A DNA stretch of 64,000 nt from Nageia nagi (taxonomy: Eukaryota > Pinophyta): positions 64,294,001-64,358,000 of the forward strand of contig JBITNC010000001.1 in the NCBI GenBank assembly GCA_050084985.1, read 5' to 3'. The stretch's first letter is position 1, and every line of letters begins with the position of its first letter. A program made the position numbers and the translations under genes. Shown piece by piece: positions 11,691 through 23,694 of this stretch. The notes beneath the pieces were generated by a model that ran no database searches, was not told where the DNA came from, and saw only the letters and a program-made list of their open reading frames with translations.

Positions 11691-13129
11691 ATTAAGTAAA
11701 ATATGTAAAACATATATTAGCATTTAAAAATTAAATATAATTAACTAATTTAAAGCACATAAGGTTTTCATACTTGCTTACCATTTTAGCATCCACCTTT
11801 TCAACAAGTTTTGTAAAACCTTCTTTGAGTCCATATTTGCTTTCCTCTTTTGTTGGAAGGCAATTATATCTAGATAACTATAAAAAATTTAATAAATATT
11901 TAATTATGTGAACTATAAATATTAAATAATTCATTAAATTAGTATACTCACAAACTTGGCATCCAACCCTAGTTTTCCTATTGAACCCATATGATGTATA
12001 CCCATGAATAACAATTTGAAAAATCCATGTTCCCATGAAGCTTTTTACTATTGATAGGGTTCTTGTTTCGCTACCTAATGCTCCTCAAATGTATTCACTT
12101 TCACCACTAACTATTTCAACACTATTGGATCATGGTTAGCCTTTATATGGTAATGGTTACACTTGGATGGGTCAAGATCCTTTATCATGTACCTAAAATG
12201 GTCTCTCCTCTAATTGAGGGTCCTTCTTGCCCTAGCTAATGAAAACATTGAATCAAACCCATCTCCAAAATCTCTTCTAAGACAACTTGCAAATTTTCTA
12301 TTAGTTGTAAAATACATAATTATAAAAATTAGTTTTTAATTTTTTAAAAAATAATATTTTTTTCAAAATATTATTAATAATAATATTAAAAAAAATCTAC
12401 TACTTTCATCTTGATATTTCAAGTCAAGATCTAAGGTCTTCGTAAAAATAGCATATGCATACTTCCTTGGATGGTCATAAAACATTTTCCTATAAAATAT
12501 TTGAAAATAGGGGTAAAATAATTTCCCTATATATTTAAATGTATTGATTTTATGTACCCGCTTCATCATCAATTACTTCACCATCAAGTTTCACTCTTAT
12601 CTCAACTCTAAGGGAATCGATCAATGTGAAGAAAGTAGGGGGATCTTGATTCATTGACTCTATAGTTTCAACACTCATGTCATATTTACCATATTTTTTA
12701 TTAACCATTAATCAAAATGAATAATAATAATTTAAAAAAATTTAAAAATTTAAATCATGTAAAAATATTACCATGTGTAGTGGTTGGAGGTAACAATGAG
12801 TCGGTAAGTTGGCTGTGATAGTTAGCTGCATGAGAGGTTCCAATACCTTGCATCCTATCCATTTTGTTTTTTGTTAATATTTTACTAGCTTGTTTCAAAA
12901 CTTTCTTAAGTGTTTCCATATGTAAAAAAATTAAATAAAAAATATTATTTATCTTACGAAATAAGTACCATTAAAGAAAATAAATTGATAATAAAATAGT
13001 ATATACTAATACGTATGAATGTTTTTTTTATCAACTTCAAGTTTTGTTGATACTTTCTTTTTCCTCTTTTACATCATCTCCTCTCCTCTTCCTCAATGGA
13101 CCTCCTCCTCTCATTCTCTTCACTACTCA

Positions 13130-14580
13130 TGATATCTAAATAAATAACATATTAATAAACATATAATAAATAATACCTTTTAAATTTTTAAAAACATTCA
13201 AATTAATCAATAATTTAAAATAAAAATAATCTCTATAAATCTTTAAAAATCTATTTAAAAACATTTAAATATATTTAAAAAAATAAAAAACATTAAGATC
13301 ATTAACATATAAAAATTTAGGTTACAAATTTTTGGTTAAATAGGAAGGGTTAAAAAATTTAGGTTAGGGGGGATCAAGGGGTTAAGAATTTAGGTTAAAG
13401 GTTGAACGTTGAAAAATATTATGTTAGGGGGGTTAAAAAATTTAGGTTAGTAGGGGTGGTTAAAAAATTTTGGATATAAAGATTAAAATTTTAGATGTAT
13501 TAAATTATATTAAATTATTAAATTTAAATTCCATATTAAATTATATTAAATTTTAAAGTTCTTATAATAAATTTATTAATTAAGTTAGTTATGATGATAA
13601 AAAAATTATATTTTAAAAAATTATTAAAAACTATATATGTTAAAATTTATGTTTTAAAAATATGAAAAAAAAATGTTTCATATATAACTCATTTTAGTGT
13701 TTTTTTTTTCCTAATGTGGATTAGGAAGATCAAGATTGGAGAAGGTAATTTTCTTAAATTTTTATGTAATTGTTTTCTTCCAGTGAATTTTTGAAATTTG
13801 TTTGGTTTTGGTTAGGATATTTAGTAAACAAATTCAAAATTGGAAAAAATCCAAGAATGTTTTCCAAATTTTAAAAATTTTACTAAGAATTTTGAAACAA
13901 TACATATAGTTTTTACCAGTTTGTCTAAAAACTCTATAAATTTGGAAAAAATCTTAAGATTTTTACCAATTTTTAGAGAATTTTGGTAAAATCCTAAGAT
14001 GTTTTCCAATTTTTAAAGGTTTTTTAGTAAATTTGGTAAAAACCTTAGGGTTTTTCCCAACTTATTAAAAAATCCTTAGAATTTATAAAACAATCCTAGG
14101 GTTTTTACTAGTTGTATGTAAATTTATGAAACCCTATGTTTTTTTGCCTAACTTTTTACTTTTAATTGTAAAGAATTAAAAATATACATGAAATAAATGA
14201 AAAATTGCTAGAATGTGGTAGAAAATTCTTACTTGGCTAAGAAATCTCCATAAAAATTAGGTAGAATGTTGTATAGAAACCCCTTCTTACTTGCACCTGC
14301 CAAAATTCGAAGTACGAATATTTTTTTAGAGTGTTTGGAATGTTTGGAATGAAAGTGATACGTGTCAGGCTGTTTTGGCTTTTAGCTATTATAAGTGTAA
14401 TCTAATGGTATTCAATGTTAGGAGCACCATCAGGAATGGTGTCACAATGAAAAAAAAAAATTATTATTATTATTAAATAATTAAATTAAAAAAAAAAATT
14501 ATAATTTAGAAGTATCAAATAAATATTTTAAATTTAAATATATAAATAATTTAAATAAATTAATTAAAAATTTTAAAAAA
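13130..14580. other. AT-rich spacer with scattered GGTTAGG-like repeats
   Basis: No gene. Degenerate GGTTAGGGGGGTTAAAAAATT-like units lie at 13,320-13,490. From 13,800 to 14,150, TTTTTACCAATTTTTAGAGA-like units of about 40-50 bp recur. An ATT microsatellite lies at about 14,458-14,475. Confidence 0.5.
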
Positions 14581-14584
14581 TATG

Positions 14585-16081
14585 TATAAATAATTCAAAT
14601 TAGATGTTAGGGTTTGGGGTTAAAGGTTAAGGTTTAGGGTTAGAGGTTAGGGTTTGGGGTTAGAGGCTAGGGTTTAAGGTTAGAGGTTAGAGTTTGGGGT
14701 TTGGGGTTTAGGGTTAGGGATAATAGTTTGAGGGTTTAAGGTTAGGAGAATGGTTAGGGTTTGTGGGTGAGGGTTTGGTGTTATTAGTGATAGTTAAAGT
14801 GAAGGGTTAGGGGTTAGGATTAGGGTTAGGGGTAAGGTTTTAGGGGTTTAAGGTTAGGGAGGTTTAAAGGGTTAAGAGTTTAAGGTAAGAATTAGGTTGA
14901 TTTAATTAGTTATTAGGGTTAAATGTTAATGGTTAATGTTAGTGGGAGTTAGAGTTAGGTGTTAATGGTTAAGGTTAGGGTTAAGGTAGGGTTAAAAGTT
15001 ACTTAAGGATTAAGGGTTTAGGGATAAGGGATAGGGTTTAGGGTTTGGGGTTAAGGGTAACAGTTTGGATTTAGGAGTAATGTTAGGGTTTATGGGTTAG
15101 GGTTACGATTAAATTTAAGGGTCAAGGATTAAGATTAGGATTAGTGGTAAGGGTTAAGTGGTTTGGGGTTAAGGACCTATTTAAATGGTTAGGCACTAGT
15201 GGTTAGGGTAGTTTAGTGGTTATGGTTAAGTGTTAATGATTAATGTTAGTAGGAGTTAGGGTTAGGTGTTAATGATTAATGTTAGTGGGAGTTAGGGTTA
15301 GGTGTTAATTATTAGTGTTAGTGGGAGTTAGGGTTAGGTGTTAATGATTAGGGCTAGGGTTAGGGGTAGGGTTAAAGGTAAGGGTTTAAGGGTTTGGGTT
15401 AAGGGTAATAGTTTAGGGTTTTGGGGTTAGGAGTCAAGTTAGAGTTTATGGGTTAAGATTTGCTATTATAGGTTATGATTAAAGTTCAAGGTTAGGGGTT
15501 AAGATTAAGATTAGTGGTAAGGGTTAATTGATTTGGGGTTAAGAAAGTTTAAAGGGTTAGATGCTAGAGGTTAGGGTGGTTTAGTGCTTAGTTTTAGGTG
15601 TTAATGATTAATATTAGTGGGAGTTAGGGTTAGGTGTTAATAGTTAGGGCTAGGGTTAGGGGTAAGGTTAAAGGTAAGGGTTTTAGGGTTTGGGGTTAAG
15701 GGTAATAGTTTGAGGTTTTGGGGTTAGGATTTAAGTTAGGGTTTATGGGTTAGGGTTTGGTGTTATAGGTTACTATTAAAGTTAAGGGTCAAGGTTTAAG
15801 ATTATGGTTAAGTGGTTTAGGGTTAAGCAAGTTTAAAGGGTTAGGAAGTAGTGGTTAGGGTTAGGTGTTAATGGTTAATGTTAGTGGAAGTTAAGGTTAG
15901 GTGTTAATGGTTAGGGTTAGGGTTAGGGATTGGGTTAAAGGTAAGGGTTTAAGGTTAAGAGAAATATTTTAGGGTTTGATGTTATTAGTTATGATTAAAG
16001 TTAAGGGTAAAGGGTTAAGATTAGGGTTAGTGGTAAGGGTTAAGGGGTTTGAGGTTAGGTATGTTTAAAGGGTTAAGGGTT
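14585..16081 (+). repeat. TTAGGG-type telomere-like array with higher-order units
   Basis: About 1.5 kb of degenerate TTAGGG, TTTAGGG and GGTTAAGG units, G-rich on the plus strand. A longer unit is superimposed: GTTAGTGGGAGTTAGGGTTA with GTGTTAATGATTAATGTTAG recurs, notably at 15,230-15,340. Longer segments (for example 15,350-15,540 and 15,650-15,830) resemble each other, showing segmental duplication within the array. It runs directly into the TTAATGTTATG array. Confidence 0.85.
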
Positions 16082-16230
16082 AATATGATAATACTAATCT
16101 TAATGCAATATCAATATTATGTTATGTTATGTAAATATAAATGTTATGTTAATGTCAATGTTATGTGGATAAAAAGTTAATGTTATGTTAAAAATAATTA
16201 TATGTTAATACAATGCAATGTTAATGTTAT
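16082..16230. repeat. TTAATGTTATG array, left piece (split by LTR-B)
   Basis: Units such as TTAATGTTATG and TTATGTTATG. The last five bases, GTTAT (16,226-16,230), are one copy of the LTR-B target duplication; the array resumes at 33,926. Confidence 0.8.
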
Positions 16231-17225
16231 TATAGGCTACACAAAATGGAATTGAGGAGACCCTATACCTAGGGCCTCTCCTTTTGGAATTCTCATGCTA
16301 TAATATCTAAAATATTGCTTAAAATATGATTTGATAATGATGATAAAATGAAATAGAGTTAAGGATTAGAAATTTTCCCTTTTTGTGCAATACCTAAGAC
16401 TCCAAATGACTTGCAAAAGAAGAGATAAAAGTAGGTTTTTAGGTTATAGTTCCTTAAGACCCTTGAACCAAGCAAAGATGGATAGATGGCATGTAAACCT
16501 CAATCCTTGAATCAACAAGGTAATAGAAAATAGCACAATGCCTAATATACAAGATAGCATAAGCCTAAAATGATATAGTTGAAGATAAAAATGAAATAAC
16601 CTATTCTAGCCTAAGTCTACAAGAGAATAGCCTAGAAATATTAAAAATGCAACCATGCACAAGTAGGCTATTAATAAACCAAAAAGTATATATGAATAAG
16701 TTCTCTTTGGTGTCCTATTAAACCTTAAAAAATGCTTAAAATAGATATTAGTACCACAAAAATCCAAAGCACAAGAAGTTACCCAATACTCCCTTGTAAG
16801 ATGAAGATAAGAATCACCTTTTTGATGCCTTGGAAATGATGGATGAAGATCAAATGGAAGGTAGGTGGCTAAAAATTTTGAGTATATAATTAGTAGAGCA
16901 TAGGGAAATAAGAGCTCAAAATATTCATTAGGAAAAATTATTGACCAAGAGGGAAAACTAATTTTAAATTGATATTTATATGAAAATGACTAGTCGATGG
17001 GCCAATTACAATTTAATCTAATAGATCGATCAATCCCCTAACCCATGGGTTGATTAGGGTTAAGGTTGATAAGGTGGTAACAAGAGGCTAAGTTACCAAA
17101 ATTGAATACATGAACATAATTAAATAGTAATTAATGGATAACATGACCATAATAAGTTGCAAGATTGATCAAATCATCATGAATCACCTAAACTAGGCAA
17201 ATGAGTGCTTTTTTATGTGTCTACA
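16231..17225 (-). repeat. LTR-B 3' LTR (intact, 995 bp)
   Basis: On the minus strand it starts TGTAGACACATAAAAAAG at 17,225. It aligns over its full length with the split copy. At 16,578-16,585 it carries GTTGAAGA, the empty version of the site where the hAT element entered the other LTR. Confidence 0.85.
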
Positions 17226-17240
17226 GATGCCCTTTTTTGT
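17226..17240 (-). other. LTR-B polypurine tract
   Basis: On the minus strand, AAAAAAGGGCATC lies directly before the TG of the 3' LTR, the position where a retrotransposon primes plus-strand DNA synthesis. Confidence 0.6.
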
Positions 17241-17339
17241 ACCATTTTTTACAAGATGTGAAATAAGATTTTATAGGATGCAAAATGTAGTACAAAAATA
17301 GGTTAAGAGTGTAAGATGTGATGTTGATGATGATAGATA

Positions 17340-17605
17340 CCATTGTTATGAAGATTCATACAGCTATAACACCTCATGGTGCCAACACTATCATGTTGTA
17401 GATAATTTGCACCTCAATACAATGAACTATGATACGAATGACATAATCATATCAAGGGGTGCCTATGGCTATAACACCCCATGGTGCCAACACTTTCATG
17501 TCATAACCAATCAGTATCCTTGACACAATGAGCTATGATATAGGTAAGTACCTATAGCTATAACACATTGTGATGCCAACATTATCATGTCATAACTAGT
17601 TGGTA
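17340..17605. repeat. Tandem repeat of about 100-115 bp, three units
   Basis: Each unit holds GCTATAACACCTCATGGTGC or a close variant, then CCAACACTATCATGT, then a CAATGAACTATGATA-like stretch. The units lie in the internal region of LTR-B. Confidence 0.75.
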
Positions 17606-17696
17606 CTTGAGATGATGGAATATAATAGAGCTAAAAATTAAATGACCATAAAATAAAATTAAGAAATCATATTATATAACTAAGAAATAAAAGTAA

Positions 17697-17880
17697 ATGA
17701 TTTGTACTTTGCCCCAACTGTTGAAAGGTGAAATGATTCTACTTTGCCCCACCAGTCGAAAGGTGAATGATTCTTCTTCACCCTAATAGTCAAAGGGTAA
17801 ATGATTCTACTTTCCCCAAATAGTTGAAGGGTAAAAAGATTATGATTTTCCCTAGCATTCAAAGGGTAACATGATAGCAA
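17697..17880. repeat. Tandem repeat of about 37 bp, five units
   Basis: Units share AAATGATTCTACTTTGCCCC followed by an AACTGTTGAAAGGTG variant. The minus-strand ORF at 17,680-17,907 is produced by this repeat. Confidence 0.75.
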
Positions 17881-19255
17881 CATAATAATGTAAAAAAGAT
17901 CAAGCATAGGCTTGCATACTTACTAAGCATTTGATTGCAACATGCATGTATATGATGCCTAAATAAAATGCCATGTTGAATGATAAATAATGAATATTCT
18001 AAAGTGATCAATGATTATAAGCAAAAATACAAGATGAACATGCTAATTTTATGAAAAATTGGTCACACCTATGGGGGTGCCTGATGCGATAGCATGATTA
18101 GTATCATGAGAAAGATAAGTGATTACATTCCCCTCAAGCGAGAAGATGAGATGGAGTACTAGGAAAGGTAAATAGCATCTTATCAATCAACAAGTGAGAA
18201 GGTTGAATAAATTGAACAAGAACAAGGAGAAACTAGATAGAAAACCTAACTAGCTTGTTGTAAGTTAGCTAGTGCTAGCCAACAGGTTGGGTAAAATACG
18301 AGAGTAATAAAATAAAAAAGTTAATTTGGATTTATCAATTTGAACACTTGGTTGCATGAGAATAGAGCTTTAACCAAGGAGATACCATCTTGATTATATG
18401 AGCTTGATAGTGATCAACATTGACCAAATAGTATGGAAATAGCCATAGGCAATGGATAGGAACCACCACACAATCCACCAGGAAAAGGGAAGTGACCACC
18501 TACAAAAGCAAGTAAGTGGCTAAAACATTGATAAATTTAGATTCTAAAATAGTATATAAGTAGATCACACACTAGTTAATGGATAAAAGGAAGTTTATTT
18601 TTGATTTTAATAGCTAAAATTGATTAAAAATGGATAAAATCATAAGAGACGCCCAAAACCTAGGGCATCATATTTAGGATAAAATAATGGACCAAAATAG
18701 GTAAAATTAGAACCAAAATGACTATAGGGATGATTAGGATAACTTTTTCAGATTAGATTTTAAGTTTAGAGCTTAGTTTTATGTATTTTTCATGTTTTTC
18801 TCATGAGGGGTTATGAGTTTTCCAATTATAACTTTAGCTTTGCTAGCTAGCAAGGAGCATACCGATCTTGATTTAGGGGTTGGTTGGAACCCCATTATCT
18901 AGAAACTAGTTGACCAAAGGTAAGATCGACTACTTAATAAATTGGTGACCCAACCAATTCACTACCCAGTCTATAGAGAAATAGCTAGTTTAACCTAGTT
19001 GACATGTTGTAGTTTAGTTAGGGAATATAGGTCAACATAAGAAAATTTGATAAGAGAAGGAAAAGGGATGAAATAAGCATGATACAAGATTGCAAGAATG
19101 ATACACTAGAGATAAATGAGCTAGGATGACATAGAGTATATGGAAAAATAAAGACTAAATTATACTAACATGGACAAATAGGATTGATATGGAAACTATC
19201 TAAATTGGTACAAAGTGAAAATTTGGTACAAATTCAAGCTAGTATTCCCTTATCT
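17881..19255. other. LTR-B internal region without recognised genes
   Basis: Moderately AT-rich, no open frame with retroelement motifs on either strand. No gag, protease or polymerase signature was found. Confidence 0.5.
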
Positions 19256-19259
19256 ACAT

Positions 19260-19500
19260 AGGGTTATGGATGAGAATGATTGGATTTGGTTAGAGGTAGT
19301 TGGGCTATCGAGTGTATTGAGATTCAAAATAGTGATAGTCAACTAGGCATATGTCTACACCTTAGTGGAGCATTGGGATGCCCACTGTAATACCTTGGGA
19401 AATGGTAATTACATTTGAGGATGTGTATAGAATCTTCCAAGTGCTAGTGGAGGGTGACCTGATGACAACAATAATATTATAAATCCAAATGATGTTCAAG
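19260..19500 (+). pseudogene. Plant mobile domain (PMD) fragment inside LTR-B
   Basis: Plus-strand translation with one frame change gives WIWLEVVGLSSVLRFKIVIV, then YTLVEHWDAHCNTLGN, then EMVITFEDVYRIFQVLVEGD. These follow the core of the PMD family: a tryptophan-rich start, LVERW...NTF, then GEMTITLEDVYRIL..PV.GE. PMD proteins include the Arabidopsis MAIN/MAIL1 group involved in gene and transposon silencing, and PMDs are also often carried by plant transposons. The fragment runs opposite to LTR-B and ends just before its primer-binding site. Stops and the missing remainder make it a captured fragment with no likely function. Assignment is from motif recognition alone. Confidence 0.55.
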
Positions 19501-19520
19501 ATTTTCGATGAGGGATGGCA

Positions 19521-19538
19521 AGTGATCAGCACTAGCCA
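19521..19538 (-). other. LTR-B primer-binding site
   Basis: On the minus strand TGGCTAGTGCTGATCACT follows directly after the LTR end ...TATCA. The TGG start fits pairing with a tRNA 3' CCA; I cannot name the tRNA. Confidence 0.5.
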
Positions 19539-19880
19539 TGATAGTGTCCATTACACATGGGCCTATAAGCCTCACCTTTTGGAATACCCATGCTACAATA
19601 TCTAAAATATTGCTTAAAATATAATTAGATAATGATGAAAAAATGAACTAGAGTTAGGTCTTAGAAATTTTTTATTTTCATGTAATACCCAAGACTCCAA
19701 ATGATCTACAAAATAAGATACAAAAGGAGGTTTCTAGATTCTAGGTCCTTAATATCATAGAACCAAGCAATGATAGCTAGATGGCATGTAACCCTCCAAG
19801 CCTTGAATTAATAAGGAAATAGAAAATAGCATAATATCTAGCATGTAAGATAACATAAGCCTAAATGATATAGTTGAAAA
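19539..19880 (-). repeat. LTR-B 5' LTR, segment left of the hAT insertion
   Basis: Aligns with 16,231 to about 16,585 of the intact LTR, from TGATAG to GTTGAAAA, where the hAT element begins. Confidence 0.85.
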
Positions 19881-19896
19881 TAGGGAAAATTTTAAG
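19881..19896 (+). repeat. hAT left terminal inverted repeat
   Basis: TAGGGAAAATTTTAAG, paired with 33,263-33,278; 14 of 16 positions match. Confidence 0.75.
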
Positions 19897-20865
19897 ACCC
19901 CTCATCTAAAAGGGACCTATAAATCCTAGGCGAATGTAGATGAAACTTATTTTGAATTGAATATGAAGTTTCTAAAATAATTTCAATTATTGGGAAATTT
20001 TTGAATATTTTTGCAAAATAGATGTAAAAACTTGATGAGATTATTTTAGTTTAAAATATCATATTAAATTTTTGAATGCATAAACCATTTAGTATATAAA
20101 ACTTTATATATACATATATATTGAATGATTAAAATTTGAGTACAAAGTAGTCTTTCTACCATGCATGATGTCTCCTAGTAATGTTCAAACTTCTAAAGAT
20201 TTAGGTGCAAAGGAAAAGTGGAAATGTAGAAACTTGACCAAAGATCAAGCTTAGCAAGCTCTAATATTGGTTATTCCCTACAACTTCTTTCCACCATGGA
20301 AGATTTCTCCTCTAGGTTATTGTAATCATAGAATACATCCTCTATACCTACATGAAAGTCAATAATGAACTAGCACTAGGAAATGTTTGAGAATAGAGTT
20401 TTAAAATAAAAGTTGACCATATTATCTTACAAATTATTTAAGAAAAAAATTATATACATAATATTTTAAATGATGAAAAAAGATTGACTTAAAATAAAAC
20501 CATAAAATTATTACCAATTGGTAGCTGACCATATCTAATTAAAATTGTTAGAAACCTCCATACATTTTGTATACAGATAATTTCTTCTTACTCTAGATAG
20601 CATTTCAAAATATTCTTTATCACTATTTGAAACTCTATCCTTAAACAGGTTTAAAAGATGTAGCTACTCTTCCTAGAGATCTTTCTTCACTAATCACTAC
20701 CTAAAAAGAATGAGAGATTGGGTTAAAATGAATGATAAGCTAATCTTTTATAGAAGGTTATCTACCAAAACTTGTCCTTCAAATTGATAAAAACACTAGT
20801 ATCTAATAGATGATAAAATATTTTTCATGTGGAAAAGAAATATCACACATGAAAATATGCAAACT
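19897..20865. other. hAT internal DNA without a gene
   Basis: AT-rich, stops in all frames, no repeat structure or family motif seen. Confidence 0.4.
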
Positions 20866-20867
20866 AA

Positions 20868-21225
20868 AGTCAAAATGCAACTGGCCCAATTACATTATGA
20901 ATGCAACTAGTCCAGATGCATTCTAGATGCAACTAGTTTGGTTATATCCAAAATGTAACCAATCTAACTGCATCTGGAATGCAACCAATATAGCTGCATC
21001 TAATTCTTGATGCAACCAAACTGATTGCATGGTTTGGCTAGATGCAACCAAATTGGATATGTTTAGAATCAATTTAGATCAATTGCATTCAAAATGCATC
21101 TAGACTAGTTGCATCCAAAATACATCCAAACTAATTGCATTCATAATGCAATCATGTTGGTAACATTCAAGACATAACTAGATTGGTTGCATTTTGCATG
21201 CATCTAGACCCATTCACCTAGAATT
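20868..21225. repeat. Degenerate repeat of about 25-30 bp built on TGCAACTAG / TGCATC
   Basis: More than ten copies of GATGCAACTAGTTTGGTT-like and TGCATCTAGACTAGTTGCAT-like units, some inverted relative to others, so stretches can pair with each other. A related TTGCAAC-rich tract lies at 24,535-24,800. Confidence 0.65.
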
Positions 21226-21420
21226 AAATGGTGCCTCCCATCTATTAATGCATTAATGACATGCATCTGAATCTATAGTGCAATTAATGCCCCCTCTATA
21301 TATACCCTAAGTACAATTTAATTCGATTCATTTGAATGGGGACCATTTTGTAGTGAGGAAAGGAATCATAGAAAGAGGGTTTATAACTTAATAAGGAATA
21401 TTGTATCAAATAATTAGGTA

Positions 21421-21835
21421 ATGATGAGTATCTATAGTGGATTTAGAGGTAGGAGAAAGGGTATTGAATTCAATTCTCACCCAAACAATGATTTGATTCT
21501 TCTATTGGACCAAATGGATGATTCAAGAAAGGAATGGGTGCATAACTCATCTTTACATGGGTTGATTTATATGCTTGAAATTCCTTTAGAGAATATGCCA
21601 TTGGAAAATATTATTAATAACTATGATATAAACAATAATTCAATTACTATGACACAAAAGAAGAAGAATTTTACTTCTCCTTCAACCCTAAGGACATAGC
21701 TCACTTAACTGAATTACCATTTCATGGATGAGAGCTCATACATTTCGATATACTCATCAACAATGAAAATAAATACAACCTTAAGGAGAATTATAATGTG
21801 AATACAGATTTTTTTACAAGGTATGAATTTTTTTG
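21421..21835 (+). pseudogene. PMD-like N-terminal exon, captured gene (tentative)
   Basis: An open frame from ATG at 21,421 gives 92 residues. A shift near 21,660 continues it through FYFSFNPKDIAHLTELPFHG and on to a possible GT donor at about 21,821. The order GLIYMLEIPLEN, a spacer, then FNPKDIAHLTELPFHG resembles the PMD pattern (GL..L, then a DV..L.GLP..G block), but the tryptophan-containing core is absent. One stop (TGA) interrupts the last block. It may form the first exon of the same captured gene as 22,960-23,694. The assignment is tentative. Confidence 0.35.
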
Positions 21836-22955
21836 GAATATAATTTTATTTTTATAGCTTAATTTTCATTAAACTAATTCATTCTAAATATTCATAATTT
21901 TGTTGTTTAATTTGTAATGATTTCAAACAAGATGAAAAGGGGTATTCTAATGTCTTGTACTAAAAATGAATTTCTTAGGGGTTACATGGAATTTTATACT
22001 TTTTGATTGATTATTTAGAGAAAAATAGGTGATATGCCTTTTTGGTAGTATCTTATCTTATACATTCCTTTTATGGGACTCGATTTGATTAATCTTCTTA
22101 TATTTCATCTAAGATAAAGAATGAATTGAGAAGAGAAAAAAAATAGGTGTGGGAAAGGTACATACAACTAATTTCATTCTTTCCCTATACTATGAGGCAA
22201 TGTTTGATTTGAAGGAAACACTAGCACCTACATCACACCATCAATTGATTTTGAAGATGGGTCTGTCTCTTATCTAGCTGCAAGTTCATAACTTCCTTGC
22301 ATCTAATTTTAATACAAAATTTATAAACCTTAATGTTTTATATAATTTCATAGTATTAATTAAATGCATTTTATTTCAAAAAAATGTTGATGCTATGAAG
22401 GATAGAAGGGATGCTACTATGAGAGGAAAATGACCATAGGAAGTTCAAAGAGAATATGACACAACATCTCAAGCTCCAAATTCTTGAATTGATTATCAGA
22501 AGCATTGTAGGACTCATAAATAGATGCATGTCACTGATTCTAAGATAGAATAAGAGGATGCTAATGAGAAATATTTCCTTCCTACTCAACAGTAATTGAG
22601 ATTGACACTTATGTAGGAGAAGGAAGGTAAATATTAAAATTGTATTTAGGAACCAAAATCATTTTTATAAATAATTAAAATTCTTTGATACATATTCAAT
22701 TGTTGAAATAATGGTTCATAATATACCATCATTGGTAGTCATTCATCGATTGAATGTTCAAGCCAATCCAAGTACACCATCATCTCAAGCATCATGTATG
22801 AAATTTTTATTAATTAAGTTATTTTTATTATTCTTTTTTATAAAATATTAGGTGGATTTAAATATATTACAATTCCTTTTTCTAGTAACCCATCAAAAAA
22901 TACCTTTGCTTTGGGGTAAATGTTTATTACCACTACCACCACCATAATAATAACA
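21836..22955. other. Possible intron and exon remnants
   Basis: AT-rich spacer between two plus-strand coding-like stretches. Short segments near 22,380-22,600 and 22,735-22,800 could be exons, but nothing in them is recognisable. Confidence 0.3.
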
Positions 22956-22959
22956 AATA

Positions 22960-23694
22960 ATGAGAGAAAGTGTACTTAAACTAGGGAAAGCACCAAGAAC
23001 AAGTCATCTAGAGATTTTTAAAGTTGATAGTTATGTTACCTTTCCCCATACACATTTTGGCCTCAAGGTGCTAGATGATAGTTTAAGCAATATAGAGATT
23101 GATGATTTAGATGATTTAAGGATAGAAAATATATTTTTGTATTTTATTAGCACACTTATTATTAACATCACACCAATATTTGAGAAACAAGATGCAATTG
23201 GATGGGAGCAGCCTATGTCCAAAGAGCCTAAACCCACTACGATAGTCAAGAGATAAGAAACACCCTTGACATCTCGGGAAAAGATGGGCAAAGAATTAAG
23301 AGATGAAGCTTTAGATTTTAAAAATTCAACTAATATGGTAGATTCTACCTTGAAAAATATCAATAAATTTCTCATTTCATATTTGAAAAAATTAATTGTA
23401 TGGGAGAAGTGGGAAAAAACTTTGATCCAAGAGATAAATGCCGAGTATCACAATCACAATCATAGGGAGAAGTTGTATGATGTCATTATACATAACCTAG
23501 GTGTCATTGATTCTTTGATGAAAGATGCAAAGGAGGGGAGTTTTAAGTTTCATAAGAAAATATCTAATGACATTTTGAACATGGCTTTGGATAGGCTAGA
23601 AAACATCAATGCAAAAGCTTAGGTTTATTTTGACAAATGGACATATGACCATAAATTGTTGAATACATCAAACACAAAAAAGCAAAGAGATAAT
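22960..23694 (+). pseudogene. Unrecognised captured gene segment
   Basis: Two open stretches (22,960-23,256 and 23,266-23,622) lie in the same frame, separated by a single TAA at 23,254-23,256. The frame continues after a TAG to about 23,694, where GTAAGT could be a donor. The translation is rich in charged residues, with an acidic patch (NIEIDDLDDLRIEN) and a lysine-rich, probably helical second half (KKLIVWEKWEKTLIQEI). I recognise no family. Its coding-like length in a region where most frames close quickly suggests a host gene piece carried by the hAT element. Confidence 0.4.

Larger units (their letters stand above)
9000..13125 (-). pseudogene. CACTA-1 TNPA-like (Transposase_24/Ptta) pseudogene
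   Basis: Read on the minus strand, its pieces match the gene at 46,497-48,077 in the same order. They are a basic/acidic start near 13,125 (MSSEENERRRS), an exon near 12,930-12,770 ending at a GT donor, a middle piece near 12,300-12,170 with RRDFGDGFDSMFSLARARRTLN (aligned with NREFGDAWNPKWALQHMGKNLN of CACTA-2), and a final acidic exon near 9,100 with DEEYHDSEHGHDSD. Proteins of this class bind subterminal repeats during CACTA transposition. Frameshifts and stops are frequent. The intron before the last exon is swollen to more than 2.5 kb by telomere-like repeats that CACTA-2 lacks there. Exon limits are approximate. Confidence 0.55.

Noticed and set aside
23031-23375. Minus-strand ORF of 114 residues
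   Set aside because: It is the shadow of the plus-strand captured gene segment at 22,960-23,694, which has the longer and more protein-like frame.
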